This document shows positions 1-8,547 of a stretch of 51,249 bases of DNA, in pieces. Position numbers and translations under genes: made by a program. This DNA comes from Clostridiales bacterium VE202-21 (GTDB taxonomy: Bacteria > Bacillota > Clostridia > Lachnospirales > Lachnospiraceae): assembly GCA_000509105.1 (NCBI GenBank), contig BAIF02000108.1:1-51249 (forward strand). Reading direction: 5' to 3'. The notes beneath the pieces were generated by a model. That model ran no database searches. It was not told the origin of the DNA and saw only the letters and a list, made by a program, of their open reading frames with translations. The number at the start of each line of letters is the position of its first letter. Within the stretch, counting starts at the first letter, position 1.

Positions 1-238
1 CGGGACTTAGAGGAGGCTTTTTGTTTGTAACCCGCTTACGGAGAAGTCCTAACGCAAAAGGAACTGCCCATGAGGGCACGTACTACATGCAGCGAGAAAG
101 CTTGATGCTTTCTCGCATTAGGTAGTACTGAAAAGTGATTTCGGAAAATCACTTTTCATCCCTCATGGACAGTTCCTTTTACGTAAGGACTTCTAGACCG
201 TGCGCTCTATACGAACAAAAAGCCTCCTCTAAGTCCCG
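1..238. repeat. Long cruciform element with three-way junction
   Basis: The outer arms 1-29 and 210-238 are complementary with one mismatch. The pairing resumes further in (about 41-76 with 162-200), built around AAAAGGAACTG and its complement. The central part holds two further hairpins: 79-129 (GTACTAC closing, with an inner GCGAGAAAGC stem) and about 131-158 (GAAAAGTGATTT closing). The whole can fold into a long stem topped by a three-way junction. The left arm starts at the window edge, so the element may be longer. No plausible protein is encoded. Function unknown; a shorter relative lies at 15795-15868. Confidence 0.75.
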
Positions 239-538
239 GCGGCATCCCTCTCCCCATCTCAGGCAGGCTGGGCGTATCCGGCCGGAAATAAAAACTTACT
301 TTGGGAGGCGTTTCACGAGGGCAGTGGATCTTGGTTGGATGTGAGGATGAAGATGGGAGCGGAAGCGCATTCCAAAAAATATTTTCAATATTTCCAATCT
401 TCCCCAGAAATTTCGTGATATTCCAACCGGGTTTTCCGATACGCCCTTCAAAAACGGCCCTCCGTATCGCCGCCCCCATCCGTCTCTCCCGCAGATTCCC
501 TCACACAGGCTGGTCTCTGCATACCCGGATGCACGCAG
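239..538. other. Intergenic stretch with weaker inverted repeats
   Basis: About 300 bases with no convincing gene: short open frames exist on both strands but lack ribosome-binding sites and protein-like composition. GGGCGTATC at 270-278 is complementary to GATACGCCC at 438-446, and CGATACG at 437-443 can pair with CGTATCG at 463-469. This suggests a degraded palindromic element between two intact ones. Confidence 0.4.
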
Positions 539-684
539 CCTGTGGAAGGAGGGAGGTCTGGGGCGGGGAAGAAAATACAGGGGAGCCTTTGCAAAAGCAT
601 AGAATGCGCGGTCTAGAATGGGCTGCTTTAGCAAAGGTTCCCCTGTATTTTCTTCCCCGCCCCAGACCTCCCTCTTTCCACAGG
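539..684. repeat. Near-perfect 60-bp inverted repeat downstream of galT
   Basis: The left arm (539-599) and right arm (about 623-684) are complementary over roughly 60 bp with only a few mismatches, around a loop of about 22 nt. The stem is rich in G on one strand (GGGGCGGGG core). It lies 32 bp beyond the galT stop codon, so a transcript leaving the gal operon would form a very stable hairpin here, possibly ending or protecting the mRNA. No T-run follows on the minus strand. GCGTCCC at 704-710, just outside, resembles the GGGGACGC motif at other long palindromes in the window. Confidence 0.8.
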
Positions 685-715
685 CGGACCCTTACCCGAT
701 TCCGCGTCCCAGCCC

Positions 716-2206
716 CTAAAGAATCCCTATGAATTTATGGAAAGCTTTGAGTCCGCTTTCGTTGCATTTATACACTCCGGCATCTTCGAGTACCTGGCAG
801 AAGACTTTACCGATTTCCTGCTGGAGTATATGGTCGATATTTTCCGGGGTGATCTCCGGATACCCGGGCAGGAAGCTTTCCGCCCAGTCGGCGTGTTTCG
901 TCAGAATCTCATCGCTGCGGAGGTCTTTTTTCTCTAGTATAAAGGTCTTCAGCCGCTCCATCTCATCCTTTAAACGGGCGGGGAGTACGGCGAGGCCCAT
1001 GACCTCTATCAGACCGATATTTTCTTTTTTGATGTGATGCAGGTTTGCGTGCGGGTGGTATACACCCAGCGGGTGCTCCTCTGTGGTGATGTTATTACGC
1101 AGTGTCAGGTCAAGCTCGTACAGACCGTTGTGCATTCTGGCAATCGGGGTGATGGTGTTGTGAGGCTGTCCTTCTGTTTCTGCGTAGATGAAGGCTTTCT
1201 CATCGGTATAGCCTCTCCAGGCCTTAAGGATGTGGTCCGCCAGATCGATGATCCGGTTTTCATTATTTCCCTGGAGACGGATGACAGAGAGAGGCCACTT
1301 TACAATGCCGGCTTTGACATCCTCGAAGCCTTTCACCTCAAATGTGCTGATTACAGGTGCCTTTGCCATTGCAAAGGTGTAATTACCGCCCTGGAAGTGG
1401 TCATGGCTCAGAATGGAGCCGCCTACGATCGGCAGGTCGGCGTTGGAACCAAGAAAATAATGTGGAAATAATTTGACAAAATCAAACAACTTCCGGAAGG
1501 TGTTTTTTTCTATCTTCATGGGAACATGTTCGCCGTTCAATACGATGCAGTGCTCGTTGTAATAAACATAGGGGGAGTACTGAAAGCCCCAGCCGCTGTC
1601 GTTGATAGTGACCGGAATAATCCGGTGATTTTCGCGGGCCGGATGGTTGGTACGTCCCGCATATCCCTCATTCTCCATGCAAAGCAGGCACTTCGGATAG
1701 GAGGAGGCCTTGGCGTTCCTTGCTGCAGCGATGGCCTTGGGGTCTTTTTCCGGTTTGGATAGGTTGATCGTGATATCCAGTGTGCCGTATTGGGTATCAA
1801 CCGTCCATTTCATGTCCTTTGCCACGCGGTAGCGGCGGATATAATCGCTGTCCTGGCTGAACTTATAATAATAGTCTGTGGCAGCCACAGGTGAGGTTTC
1901 GTACAGTTCCCAGAACTTTTTCTGGATCTGGGCGGGGCGGGGCAGCAGACAGTTCATCAGTTTAGTATCAAATAAATCGCGGTATACGATGCTGTCTTCA
2001 ATGATTCCGCGGCTGCATGCTTCGTCCAGAAGGTTTCTGAGCACATCCTCCAGGACAATGCCGGAAAGATCGCAGTCAGTATCTTCATACTCGTCTTCAT
2101 GATACAGATCCAGCAGCAGATTCGTTGTGTAAACGCGTTCGCATTCCGGAGTCAGGCCGGTCTGAATTCCATACTGAACCAGCTTTTTGATAGAATTACT
2201 TAACAT
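716..2206 (-). CDS. galT: UDP-glucose--hexose-1-phosphate uridylyltransferase
   Basis: This enzyme exchanges UMP between UDP-glucose and galactose 1-phosphate, giving UDP-galactose and glucose 1-phosphate in the cytoplasmic Leloir pathway. The 496-residue protein matches the long Firmicutes-type GalT rather than the roughly 350-residue enterobacterial form. It contains the SHDHFQGG motif near residue 270 and a YHPHANLHH segment further on. I place the start at 2206 because GGAGGG lies just upstream; a longer frame reaching 2257 has no such site. The start overlaps the 3' end of galE by 7 bases, so translation is probably coupled. It is last in the operon galK-galE-galT. Confidence 0.95.
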   Translation of the reverse strand: MLSNSIKKLVQYGIQTGLTPECERVYTTNLLLDLYHEDEYEDTDCDLSGIVLEDVLRNLLDEACSRGIIEDSIVYRDLFDTKLMNCLLPRPAQIQKKFWELYETSPVAATDYYYKFSQDSDYIRRYRVAKDMKWTVDTQYGTLDITINLSKPEKDPKAIAAARNAKASSYPKCLLCMENEGYAGRTNHPARENHRIIPVTINDSGWGFQYSPYVYYNEHCIVLNGEHVPMKIEKNTFRKLFDFVKLFPHYFLGSNADLPIVGGSILSHDHFQGGNYTFAMAKAPVISTFEVKGFEDVKAGIVKWPLSVIRLQGNNENRIIDLADHILKAWRGYTDEKAFIYAETEGQPHNTITPIARMHNGLYELDLTLRNNITTEEHPLGVYHPHANLHHIKKENIGLIEVMGLAVLPARLKDEMERLKTFILEKKDLRSDEILTKHADWAESFLPGYPEITPENIDHILQQEIGKVFCQVLEDAGVYKCNESGLKAFHKFIGIL

Positions 2207-3210
2207 GAAGCGTCCCTCCTGCCATCGGCAAATCCTGTGGGGTGGGTGCTGTGCCATTTCCAGGCAGAAGAGATGATCTCTTCAAGATCCGCATGCTCTG
2301 GTTTCCAGCCGAGTACTTTCTTTGCCTTTTCACTGGAGGCAATCAGCCTTGCCGGATCTCCGGCGCGTCTCGGCGCAGTCTGTGCCTTGATTTCCAGACC
2401 TGTGGCTTTGCGTGCGGTTTCAATGACCTCCTTTACGGTAAAGCCAACGCCATTGCCGAGATTAAAAGTATTGCTCTCCCCGCCGTTCATTAGATACTCT
2501 ACCGCCAGGATGTGGGCCTGTGCCAGATCGGTTACGTGAATATAATCCCGGATACAGGTGCCATCCTTTGTGTCATAATCATCTCCGAAAATGCTGATAT
2601 AATCGCGTTGTCCCAGCGGAACCTGGAGAATCAGCGGGATCAGGTGGGTCTCCGGGCTGTGTGCTTCACCGATACAGCCGCTTTTATGAGCACCGCAGGC
2701 ATTGAAATAGCGCAGCGCAACAAATTTGAGGCCATGAGCCTTATCTGTCCACATCATCATTTTTTCCATAGCCAGCTTGGTCTCACCGTATGTATTGGTG
2801 GGACAGGTATTATCATCTTCCAGGATCGGAATGTTTTCCGGCTCTCCGTAGGTAGCAGCAGTGGAAGAGAAGACAATTTTCTTGACATTGTGGGCAATCA
2901 TGGACTCCAATAGCACTTTAGTGCCGCAAACATTGTTATCATAATATTTTAGCGGATCCACCATGCTTTCACCTACCAGGGAATTCGCGGCGAAATGGAT
3001 GACCGCGTCGATGGTTTCCTTTTCAAAAACGGAATCGATAAAAACACGGTTCCGGATGTCTCCCTGATAGAAGCGCGCTTTGGGATGAACCGCTTCGATA
3101 TGGCCTGTTTCCAGATTATCCGCAATGACGACATCCTCTCCCTTGTCAATAAGTTCATACACTGTGTGGGAACCGATATATCCGGCTCCTCCTAATACTA
3201 ATACAGACAT
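2200..3210 (-). CDS. galE: UDP-glucose 4-epimerase
   Basis: It interconverts UDP-galactose and UDP-glucose with bound NAD, closing the Leloir cycle. The 336-residue protein is a typical extended short-chain dehydrogenase: the Rossmann motif GGAGYIGSH is at residues 7-15, [10 protein letters not shown] follows at about 73-82, the catalytic Ser/Thr region SSTAAT is near 115-120, and YGETK (YxxxK) is at 141-145. A GAAAGGTGG ribosome-binding site precedes the ATG. It sits 36 bases after galK and overlaps galT by 7 bases in one minus-strand operon. Length and motifs match the family, so the call is secure. Confidence 0.97.
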   Translation of the reverse strand: MSVLVLGGAGYIGSHTVYELIDKGEDVVIADNLETGHIEAVHPKARFYQGDIRNRVFIDSVFEKETIDAVIHFAANSLVGESMVDPLKYYDNNVCGTKVLLESMIAHNVKKIVFSSTAATYGEPENIPILEDDNTCPTNTYGETKLAMEKMMMWTDKAHGLKFVALRYFNACGAHKSGCIGEAHSPETHLIPLILQVPLGQRDYISIFGDDYDTKDGTCIRDYIHVTDLAQAHILAVEYLMNGGESNTFNLGNGVGFTVKEVIETARKATGLEIKAQTAPRRAGDPARLIASSEKAKKVLGWKPEHADLEEIISSAWKWHSTHPTGFADGRRDASC

Positions 3211-3246
3211 TTCATTTCCACCTTTCTGATCTTGTTTCCAGGTTAC

Positions 3247-4419
3247 CTAAGACGGAATCCTGCGGGCCCCGCCGCCGATTTCTACAGTATAGAATTCCGC
3301 TTCGCCGCCGGTTTTTTCCTGATAGCCCCTGCCCACAGCTTTGATAAATTTATCTACTGCGCTGTTTTCCACGATGCTGACCGTACATCCGCCGAAACCG
3401 CCGCCCGTGATACGGGAACCGGTCACGCCGGGAACTTTCCATGCCAGGTCGACCAGAATATCGATTTCCTCGCAGGACACTTCATAATCATCCCGCAGAG
3501 ATATGTGGGACTGGTTCATCAGCTCCCCAAAACGGGTGATATTTCCTTCTTTCAGCGCCTTGACAGCCTCGATGGTACGCTGGTTTTCAGCAACGGCATG
3601 TTTAGCGCGCCTTACTTTGACCGGGTCAGGGATGACCTCCTTGAATTTTTCAAAGGTATCCATATCCAGGTCGCCGAGCGTATTGATATCCAGCTCCTTC
3701 TGGAGCGCTGCGAGTGCATCGGCACATTCCTGGCGCCTCTCATTGTATTTGGAATCCACCAGGCTGTGTTTTACCTTACTGTTGGTGATAATGATTTTGG
3801 CATCTTCCAGTTCAACCGGAGCGTACTCGTAATTCAGGGTCGCGGTATCCAGGAAAATGGCATGATCCTTTTTGCCCATGGCTACGGCAAACTGATCCAT
3901 GATACCGCAGTTGCAGCCGTTGAAGTTATTCTCGGAATACTGCCCAATGAGTGCAAGATCGGTCATGCTGAAGCGGTCAATACAAAAGAGATCGGTCAGA
4001 ATGACGCCCGTGAGCACTTCCAGGGAAGCAGAGGAGGAGAGACCGGAACCGTTCGGGATATTGCCCCAGATCACCATGTCAAAACCAGTGTCCAGTGTGA
4101 TGCCCTTTTGGGCGAAGGCCCATACAACGCCGAGGGGATAGTTAGCCCAGCCATAGGAAGCTTTGTTTGTCAGGTCGTCCAGAGATGCTTCCACCACACC
4201 GAAGCTATCCAGGTTCATGGAATAAAAGTGCATGGATCTGTCAGTACGTCTTTTGGCAATGCCATAGGTGCCGAGGGTCAGCGCACAGGGAAAAACATGG
4301 CCTCCATTATAGTCGGTGTGTTCTCCGATCAGGTTCACACGCCCTGGCGAAAAGTAAAATCCTGCACCCTCAGTGCTTCCGAAGAATTCTTTGAATTTTG
4401 CGAATAATTTGTCTTTCAT
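3247..4419 (-). CDS. galK: Galactokinase
   Basis: It phosphorylates galactose with ATP to galactose 1-phosphate, the first committed Leloir step. The 390-residue protein is a GHMP-family kinase. The galactokinase signature PGRVNLIGEHTDYNGG is at residues 25-40, the ATP-binding GSGLSSSAS loop is near residue 128, and the C-terminal GHMP motif GGGFGGC is near residue 347. It is the first gene of the gal operon, with a promoter about 110-135 bases upstream and a palindromic repeat inside the leader. An AraC-type regulator is transcribed divergently and is the obvious candidate to control it; that link is inferred from position only. Confidence 0.97.
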   Translation of the reverse strand: MKDKLFAKFKEFFGSTEGAGFYFSPGRVNLIGEHTDYNGGHVFPCALTLGTYGIAKRRTDRSMHFYSMNLDSFGVVEASLDDLTNKASYGWANYPLGVVWAFAQKGITLDTGFDMVIWGNIPNGSGLSSSASLEVLTGVILTDLFCIDRFSMTDLALIGQYSENNFNGCNCGIMDQFAVAMGKKDHAIFLDTATLNYEYAPVELEDAKIIITNSKVKHSLVDSKYNERRQECADALAALQKELDINTLGDLDMDTFEKFKEVIPDPVKVRRAKHAVAENQRTIEAVKALKEGNITRFGELMNQSHISLRDDYEVSCEEIDILVDLAWKVPGVTGSRITGGGFGGCTVSIVENSAVDKFIKAVGRGYQEKTGGEAEFYTVEIGGGARRIPS

Positions 4420-4462
4420 GATTTCTGCCTCACTTTCGTCTATGTATATACATTCTCTGGTT

Positions 4463-4498
4463 GTTACTATTCACGGCCTATGTACCGTGAATAGTAAC
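4463..4498. repeat. Perfect 14-bp palindrome in the gal leader
   Basis: GTTACTATTCACGG at 4463-4476 is exactly complementary to 4485-4498, with an 8-nt loop. It lies between the predicted galK promoter and the galK start, so it would be transcribed as a hairpin in the 5' leader. No T-run follows in either direction, which argues against a terminator. Its GTTAC...GTAAC ends and internal TTCA match palindromes at 19833-19865 and 25580-25609, so I treat it as one copy of a small dispersed repeat. Confidence 0.8.
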
Positions 4499-4525
4499 AT
4501 CTGGTTTCTTCTTTATCCTGCCCCT

Positions 4526-4554
4526 ATTATAGCGAAAAAGGGATGGGATGTATA
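4526..4554 (-). promoter_or_regulatory. Predicted gal operon promoter
   Basis: On the minus strand a perfect -10 box TATAAT (4526-4531) lies 17 bases from TATACA (4549-4554), a 4/6 match to the -35 consensus. Transcription would start near 4519, leaving a leader of about 100 nt that contains the palindrome. Confidence 0.55.
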
Positions 4555-4585
4555 TAAAAAATCCGTGCAGATATATGTAATAATG

Positions 4586-4614
4586 TTGCATGGAAATGGA
4601 GAGGAGGATATAAT
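4586..4614 (+). promoter_or_regulatory. Predicted promoter of the AraC-type regulator
   Basis: TTGCAT (4586-4591), a 17-base spacer and a perfect TATAAT (4609-4614) precede the regulator gene by about 60 bases. It is divergent from the gal promoter and does not overlap it. Confidence 0.65.
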
Positions 4615-4674
4615 AAGAGAAGGGAATAAAGGTATCAGAAAAAAGGATAAAATCTTAGACGAAAGGGGAGATTG

Positions 4675-5505
4675 ATGTTGGAAGGAACCTATAAGTATTC
4701 TTATAAAGCAGATGAAAACCTGCTGACCTCCTTATCAGTCTATAATGTGGGCCATCAGAAATGCGGGCCGGGTTATCAGTGGGGGCCGGGAGTGCGGGAC
4801 CATTACTGTATCCACCATATTATCTCGGGAAGCGGGTTCTACAGCGTAAATGGCAGCACCAGCAGACTGGCGGAGGGCGATACCTTTATCTTGTATCCGG
4901 ATACGGAGGTCAGATACTATGCGGACCGTGAAGATCCGTGGGAATATGCCTGGGTAGGATTTATGGGGACCGATGCTGCACCGATTATCCGTGCAACTGA
5001 TTTCACAAAAGAAAAACCATTCATAGAGAACGGAGGTCCGCCCAGAAAGATTCTGCAGGGCCAGCTGAGCAGAATCTATGAGGTGAAGGGGAACAGCCAT
5101 GAAGCGGCTGTAGCCATGACAGGCGCCCTGTACACGCTGCTCTCCACATTTATGCATTATTCGGGCAACAGGGAACCAGCCAGGGATATTCAGCTCTCCT
5201 ATGTGGAAAAGGCAAAGGCTTATATATCAACCAGCTATTCCTATCCTATCACGGTGGAAGATGTGGCGGCCTATGTGGGGATCAGCAGAAGCCATCTATA
5301 CCGTTCATTCCAGGCCTGCCAACAGCAGTCCCCCAAGGAGTATCTGAGCAGTTTCCGCGTAAAACAGGCCTGCCTCCTCTTGAAGGAGACAAGCCTGTCT
5401 ATTGCTGCAATCGCATATTCTGTTGGATTTGAGAATAATCTCTATTTCTCAAAAGCATTTAAGAAACAGATGCTGGTCAGCCCCACCGAGTACAGACGAG
5501 GCTAG
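4675..5505 (+). CDS. AraC family transcriptional regulator
   Basis: A 276-residue DNA-binding regulator. The N-terminal half (about 20-150) has the pattern of an AraC cupin-type sensor domain, with the segments HHIISGSGFYSVNG and GDTFILYPDTEVRYY. The C-terminal 100 residues (about 178-276) hold the two helix-turn-helix units, including DVAAYVGISRSHLYRSF and IAYSVGFENNLYFSKAFKK, and end in the usual SPTEYR. I start at the ATG at 4675, preceded by AGGGGAG, rather than the adjacent in-frame TTG. It is divergent from galK, so a role as activator of galactose or a related sugar locus is likely but unproven. Its 3' end is 2 bases from the convergent MATE gene. Confidence 0.9.
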   Translation: MLEGTYKYSYKADENLLTSLSVYNVGHQKCGPGYQWGPGVRDHYCIHHIISGSGFYSVNGSTSRLAEGDTFILYPDTEVRYYADREDPWEYAWVGFMGTDAAPIIRATDFTKEKPFIENGGPPRKILQGQLSRIYEVKGNSHEAAVAMTGALYTLLSTFMHYSGNREPARDIQLSYVEKAKAYISTSYSYPITVEDVAAYVGISRSHLYRSFQACQQQSPKEYLSSFRVKQACLLLKETSLSIAAIAYSVGFENNLYFSKAFKKQMLVSPTEYRRG

Positions 5506-5507
5506 TC

Positions 5508-6902
5508 CTATCCTGTTATCAGTTCCCCGTTCAGCCGAGGCTCCTCGAGCGGCTTGATGTTCAGCCGTATAATGCGCCTGAACATCAGTGTGGTGACCGT
5601 AACGGCTACAATCTCTGCAATCGGAATTGCCCACCAGACTCTGGAAAGACCGAACACTCTTGCAAACAGATAAGCCACAGGCAGAATGACAAAAAGCTGT
5701 CTGATCACGGAGACCATCAGACTGTAAACTCCGTTCCCGAGCGCCTGGAAAACGGAGATGATGATAATAATGTATCCTGCAAAGATAAAACTCAGACTGA
5801 TGATGCGCAGTGCAGGCACACCGATTCCAAGCATGTTTTCGGAAGCATCAAAAATTTCCAGAAGCTGTACAGGGAAAATCTGGAACACGACCAGCCCCAC
5901 CAGCATGATCCCTACGGCAATCAGGACGCTCATTTTGATGGTAGCCATGATTCGCTCCCTATTCTTTGCCCCGTAGTTGTATGCTATGATGGGGATCATG
6001 CCGTTATTCAGGCCGAATATGGGCATGAAGATAAAGCTCTGCAGCTTGAAATACACGCCGAATACGGCTGCGGCAGTGGACGAGAAGATCAGAAGGATCT
6101 TATTCATCCCGAATACCATGACGGAACCGATGGACTGCATGATAATCGAAGGAACACCAACCTTATATATAGTGGCAATAATTGTCTTATTGGGCCGGAA
6201 AGTCCTCATATTCAGATCCAGCTCCGTATTCTTTTTACAATTAAAATAAAGGGACATACAGACCGCTACCAGCTGTCCGATCACGGTAGCCAGAGCCGCG
6301 CCTGCGACCTCCATGCGCGGCAGGCCGAACATTCCGAAGATCAGGATCGGATCCAGGACAATGTTGATAATCGCACCGGTTCCCTGGGTGATCATGTTGT
6401 AAATCGTCTTGCCTGTGGACTGGAGCAGGCGTTCAAAAGTGATCTGCATAAATATCCCCACAGAGACAACGGTTATAATCAGCATATACTGGGTGCCGTA
6501 GCGAACAATGACCGGATCTTTTGTCTGGACGGTAAAGAAAAAATGGGAGCCGGCCAGACCGATGACCGCCATGACAATATAACTGATCATGCCAAGAAAG
6601 ATTCCGTTTTTAGCGGCAGCATTTGCCCCTTCAAGATTTTTCTCCCCAAGATTCCTGGACAGGAGGGCGTTGATGCCGACCCCGGTGCCCGCGGCTATAG
6701 CTATCATCAGATTCTGCACAGGAAACGCAAGGGAAACCGCCGTCAGGGCCTCCTCATTGATCTGTGCGACAAACACGCTGTCAACGACATTGTAGAGCGC
6801 TTGTACCAGCATAGAAATAATCATTGGCAGGGACATGGTGATTAATAATTTTGGAACGGGCATAACGCCCATTTTATTTTCCGCTTGTGGTGTTTTTTCC
6901 AT
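5508..6902 (-). CDS. MATE family efflux transporter
   Basis: A 464-residue integral membrane protein with about twelve hydrophobic segments, of the length and composition of the multidrug and toxic compound extrusion family (DinF/NorM-like). The N-terminal part carries the typical PKLLITMSLPMIISMLVQ and YNVVDSVFVAQ segments, and the two halves are loosely repeated. Such proteins export organic cations or other small molecules using a sodium or proton gradient; the substrate cannot be read from sequence. A GAGG ribosome-binding site precedes the ATG. It is divergent from the polysaccharide deacetylase at 7001 and appears to share its promoter DNA. Confidence 0.93.
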   Translation of the reverse strand: MEKTPQAENKMGVMPVPKLLITMSLPMIISMLVQALYNVVDSVFVAQINEEALTAVSLAFPVQNLMIAIAAGTGVGINALLSRNLGEKNLEGANAAAKNGIFLGMISYIVMAVIGLAGSHFFFTVQTKDPVIVRYGTQYMLIITVVSVGIFMQITFERLLQSTGKTIYNMITQGTGAIINIVLDPILIFGMFGLPRMEVAGAALATVIGQLVAVCMSLYFNCKKNTELDLNMRTFRPNKTIIATIYKVGVPSIIMQSIGSVMVFGMNKILLIFSSTAAAVFGVYFKLQSFIFMPIFGLNNGMIPIIAYNYGAKNRERIMATIKMSVLIAVGIMLVGLVVFQIFPVQLLEIFDASENMLGIGVPALRIISLSFIFAGYIIIIISVFQALGNGVYSLMVSVIRQLFVILPVAYLFARVFGLSRVWWAIPIAEIVAVTVTTLMFRRIIRLNIKPLEEPRLNGELITG

Positions 6903-6937
6903 TTTAAATACAACCTCCTCATATGTAGAACGTGTTA

Positions 6938-6966
6938 ATTATAACATCAATAAAATTTAAGTACAA
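6938..6966 (-). promoter_or_regulatory. Predicted MATE promoter (overlaps a plus-strand promoter)
   Basis: On the minus strand TATAAT (6938-6943) lies 17 bases from TTGTAC (6961-6966). Read on the plus strand, nearly the same bases give TTATAA (6939-6944), 17 bases, and TACAAT (6962-6967), a candidate promoter for the deacetylase. The -10 of each overlaps the -35 of the other. Confidence 0.5.
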
Positions 6967-7000
6967 TGCATATATATAAAAGAATCGTTAAAAAAGGGTT

Positions 7001-7735
7001 GTGTGCTGTTTGCGTTTAAAAAGAATGATGCAGGGAGCCGGTTTTGTATACGTGCTTCTGCTGCTGGGAGCGGTCTGCCCGTCCCTGTTTACAATTGGAA
7101 AGCAGGCGGAAGGGGAGGCGCCGGGAACCGCATATGCCAATGCATCCGCCTATGTGGCGGATTCTATAATGGAAAAGCCGAAAATTGCCATTACTTTTGA
7201 TGACGGGCCAAGCGCCGTCTACACGCCCCGGCTTCTGGATGGGCTGAAGGAAAGGGGTGTGAAGGCAACTTTCTTTCTGATTGGGCAGAACATAGAAAAG
7301 GAAGGCGGCAGTGAGATTGTAAAGCGTATGTATGAAGAAGGGCACCTGATCGGGAACCATACATATCACCATGTGGAAATTACGAAGGTAAGCAACGACG
7401 AGGCCTACCAGGAGCTAATGCTCACCAATGAGGCCATCGAAAACATTACGGGTGAGGAAGTGCAGTTTATGCGCCCTCCGTTTGGCCTGTGGCAGAAAGA
7501 GCTGGAAAAGAAGATCCATGTGCTGCCAGTGATGTGGAGCATTGACCCATTGGACTGGGCTACGGAAAATGTAGATGAAATTGTCAATAAAGTAGTGACG
7601 GAAGCGCAGGAAAATGATATTATTCTGTTGCATGACTGTTACGACAGCTCAGTAAAAGCGGCGCTGCGTATCATCGATCTGCTTCAGGCAGAGGGGTATG
7701 AGTTTGTAACCGTAGATGAGCTGATGCTGGACTGA
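7001..7735 (+). CDS. Polysaccharide deacetylase family protein (NodB domain)
   Basis: An extracytoplasmic deacetylase of carbohydrate esterase family 4, likely acting on peptidoglycan or another N-acetylated glycan. An N-terminal hydrophobic segment (about residues 10-30) should act as signal or anchor. The NodB motifs follow in order: TFDDGPS, the metal ligands NHTYHH, the RPPFG arginine motif, and ILLHD near the end. At 244 residues it is a minimal member. The start is uncertain: GTG at 7001 is too close to the AAGGG site, TTG at 7010 has better spacing, and ATG at 7025 has none. Family and topology are clear; the exact substrate is not. Confidence 0.88.
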   Translation: MCCLRLKRMMQGAGFVYVLLLLGAVCPSLFTIGKQAEGEAPGTAYANASAYVADSIMEKPKIAITFDDGPSAVYTPRLLDGLKERGVKATFFLIGQNIEKEGGSEIVKRMYEEGHLIGNHTYHHVEITKVSNDEAYQELMLTNEAIENITGEEVQFMRPPFGLWQKELEKKIHVLPVMWSIDPLDWATENVDEIVNKVVTEAQENDIILLHDCYDSSVKAALRIIDLLQAEGYEFVTVDELMLD

Positions 7736-7789
7736 CATGCAGAATAAACGTAACCCCGGGGCAGTCGGGATACATGCCCTGTTGAGGGG

Positions 7790-7806
7790 CTGCAGCAGAG
7801 CTGCAG
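7790..7806 (+). other. Short hairpin before tcdA
   Basis: CTGCAG, a 5-nt loop and CTGCAG form a 6-bp stem that ends six bases before the tcdA ribosome-binding site. It could affect translation but may be chance. Confidence 0.3.
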
Positions 7807-7821
7807 TTTATGGAGGAAAAG

Positions 7822-8547
7822 ATGTTAAATGAATATTCCAGGACGGAATTATTGATTGGAAAAACCGGGATGGAGCGGCTGAGGGCTGCATCTGTCATGG
7901 TATTCGGCGTAGGGGGAGTGGGCTCACACTGCATTGAAGCACTTGCGCGCAGCGGTGTCGGCCGTCTGACGCTGATCGACAATGACACCGTCTCTTTGAC
8001 CAATATCAACCGGCAGTCCATTGCCTATCACAGTACCATCGGAAGATATAAAACAGAAGTTATGAAGGAGCGGATCAGGGATATCAATCCGGAGATCTGC
8101 GTAAAAACATATGAGATGTTTGTGCTTCCGGACAATCTGGAAGCATTGTTTGAGGAGAAGCCGGATTATGTCATCGACGCCATAGATACAGTTACTGCCA
8201 AGCTGGCGCTGGTGGAACTGGCGCTGAGACTGGATATCCCGGTCATTAGCAGCATGGGGACAGGAAATAAACTGCACCCGGAGATGTTTGAGATCACAGA
8301 CTTGTCCAAAACAAGCGTGTGTCCGCTGTGCAAGGTGATGAGAAAAGAGCTCAAAGCCCGGGGTATCTTTCACTTGAAAGTACTGTATTCCAGAGAGAAA
8401 CCGATTGATACATCCGAAAGGGATACCGGGGAGGACAAAGGGCAGCGCCGCAGCATACCGGGCAGCATCTCTTTTGTGCCCCCAGCTGCAGGACTTCTGA
8501 TTGCGGGGGAGGCCCTGCGGGATATCATTGAGAAAGGAAAAGCCTGA
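7822..8547 (+). CDS. tcdA: tRNA threonylcarbamoyladenosine dehydratase (TcdA/CsdL)
   Basis: An E1-like, ThiF-fold enzyme that uses ATP to cyclise t6A at position 37 of tRNAs to ct6A. The nucleotide-binding motif GVGGVGSH is at residues 29-36, followed by DNDTVSLTNINRQ, typical of ThiF/MoeB/TcdA. Later segments are VIDAIDTVTAK, a CPLC cysteine pair, and a C-terminal SISFVPPAAGLLIAGE segment seen in TcdA. The start at 7822 is preceded by GGAGG at the right distance; an upstream in-frame ATG at 7810 lies before that site and is less likely. Length (241) fits. Its stop codon overlaps the candidate start of rarA. Confidence 0.9.
   Translation: MLNEYSRTELLIGKTGMERLRAASVMVFGVGGVGSHCIEALARSGVGRLTLIDNDTVSLTNINRQSIAYHSTIGRYKTEVMKERIRDINPEICVKTYEMFVLPDNLEALFEEKPDYVIDAIDTVTAKLALVELALRLDIPVISSMGTGNKLHPEMFEITDLSKTSVCPLCKVMRKELKARGIFHLKVLYSREKPIDTSERDTGEDKGQRRSIPGSISFVPPAAGLLIAGEALRDIIEKGKA

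Noticed and set aside
1..715. Insertion sequence
   Set aside because: Palindromes are present but there is no transposase gene, no fragment of one and no visible target duplication.
3232..4407. 391-codon open frame opposite galK
   Set aside because: It mirrors galK codon for codon on the other strand and shows no family motif; galK is certain.
4463..4498. The gal leader palindrome as an intrinsic terminator
   Set aside because: No T-run follows the stem on either strand, and related palindromes occur elsewhere.
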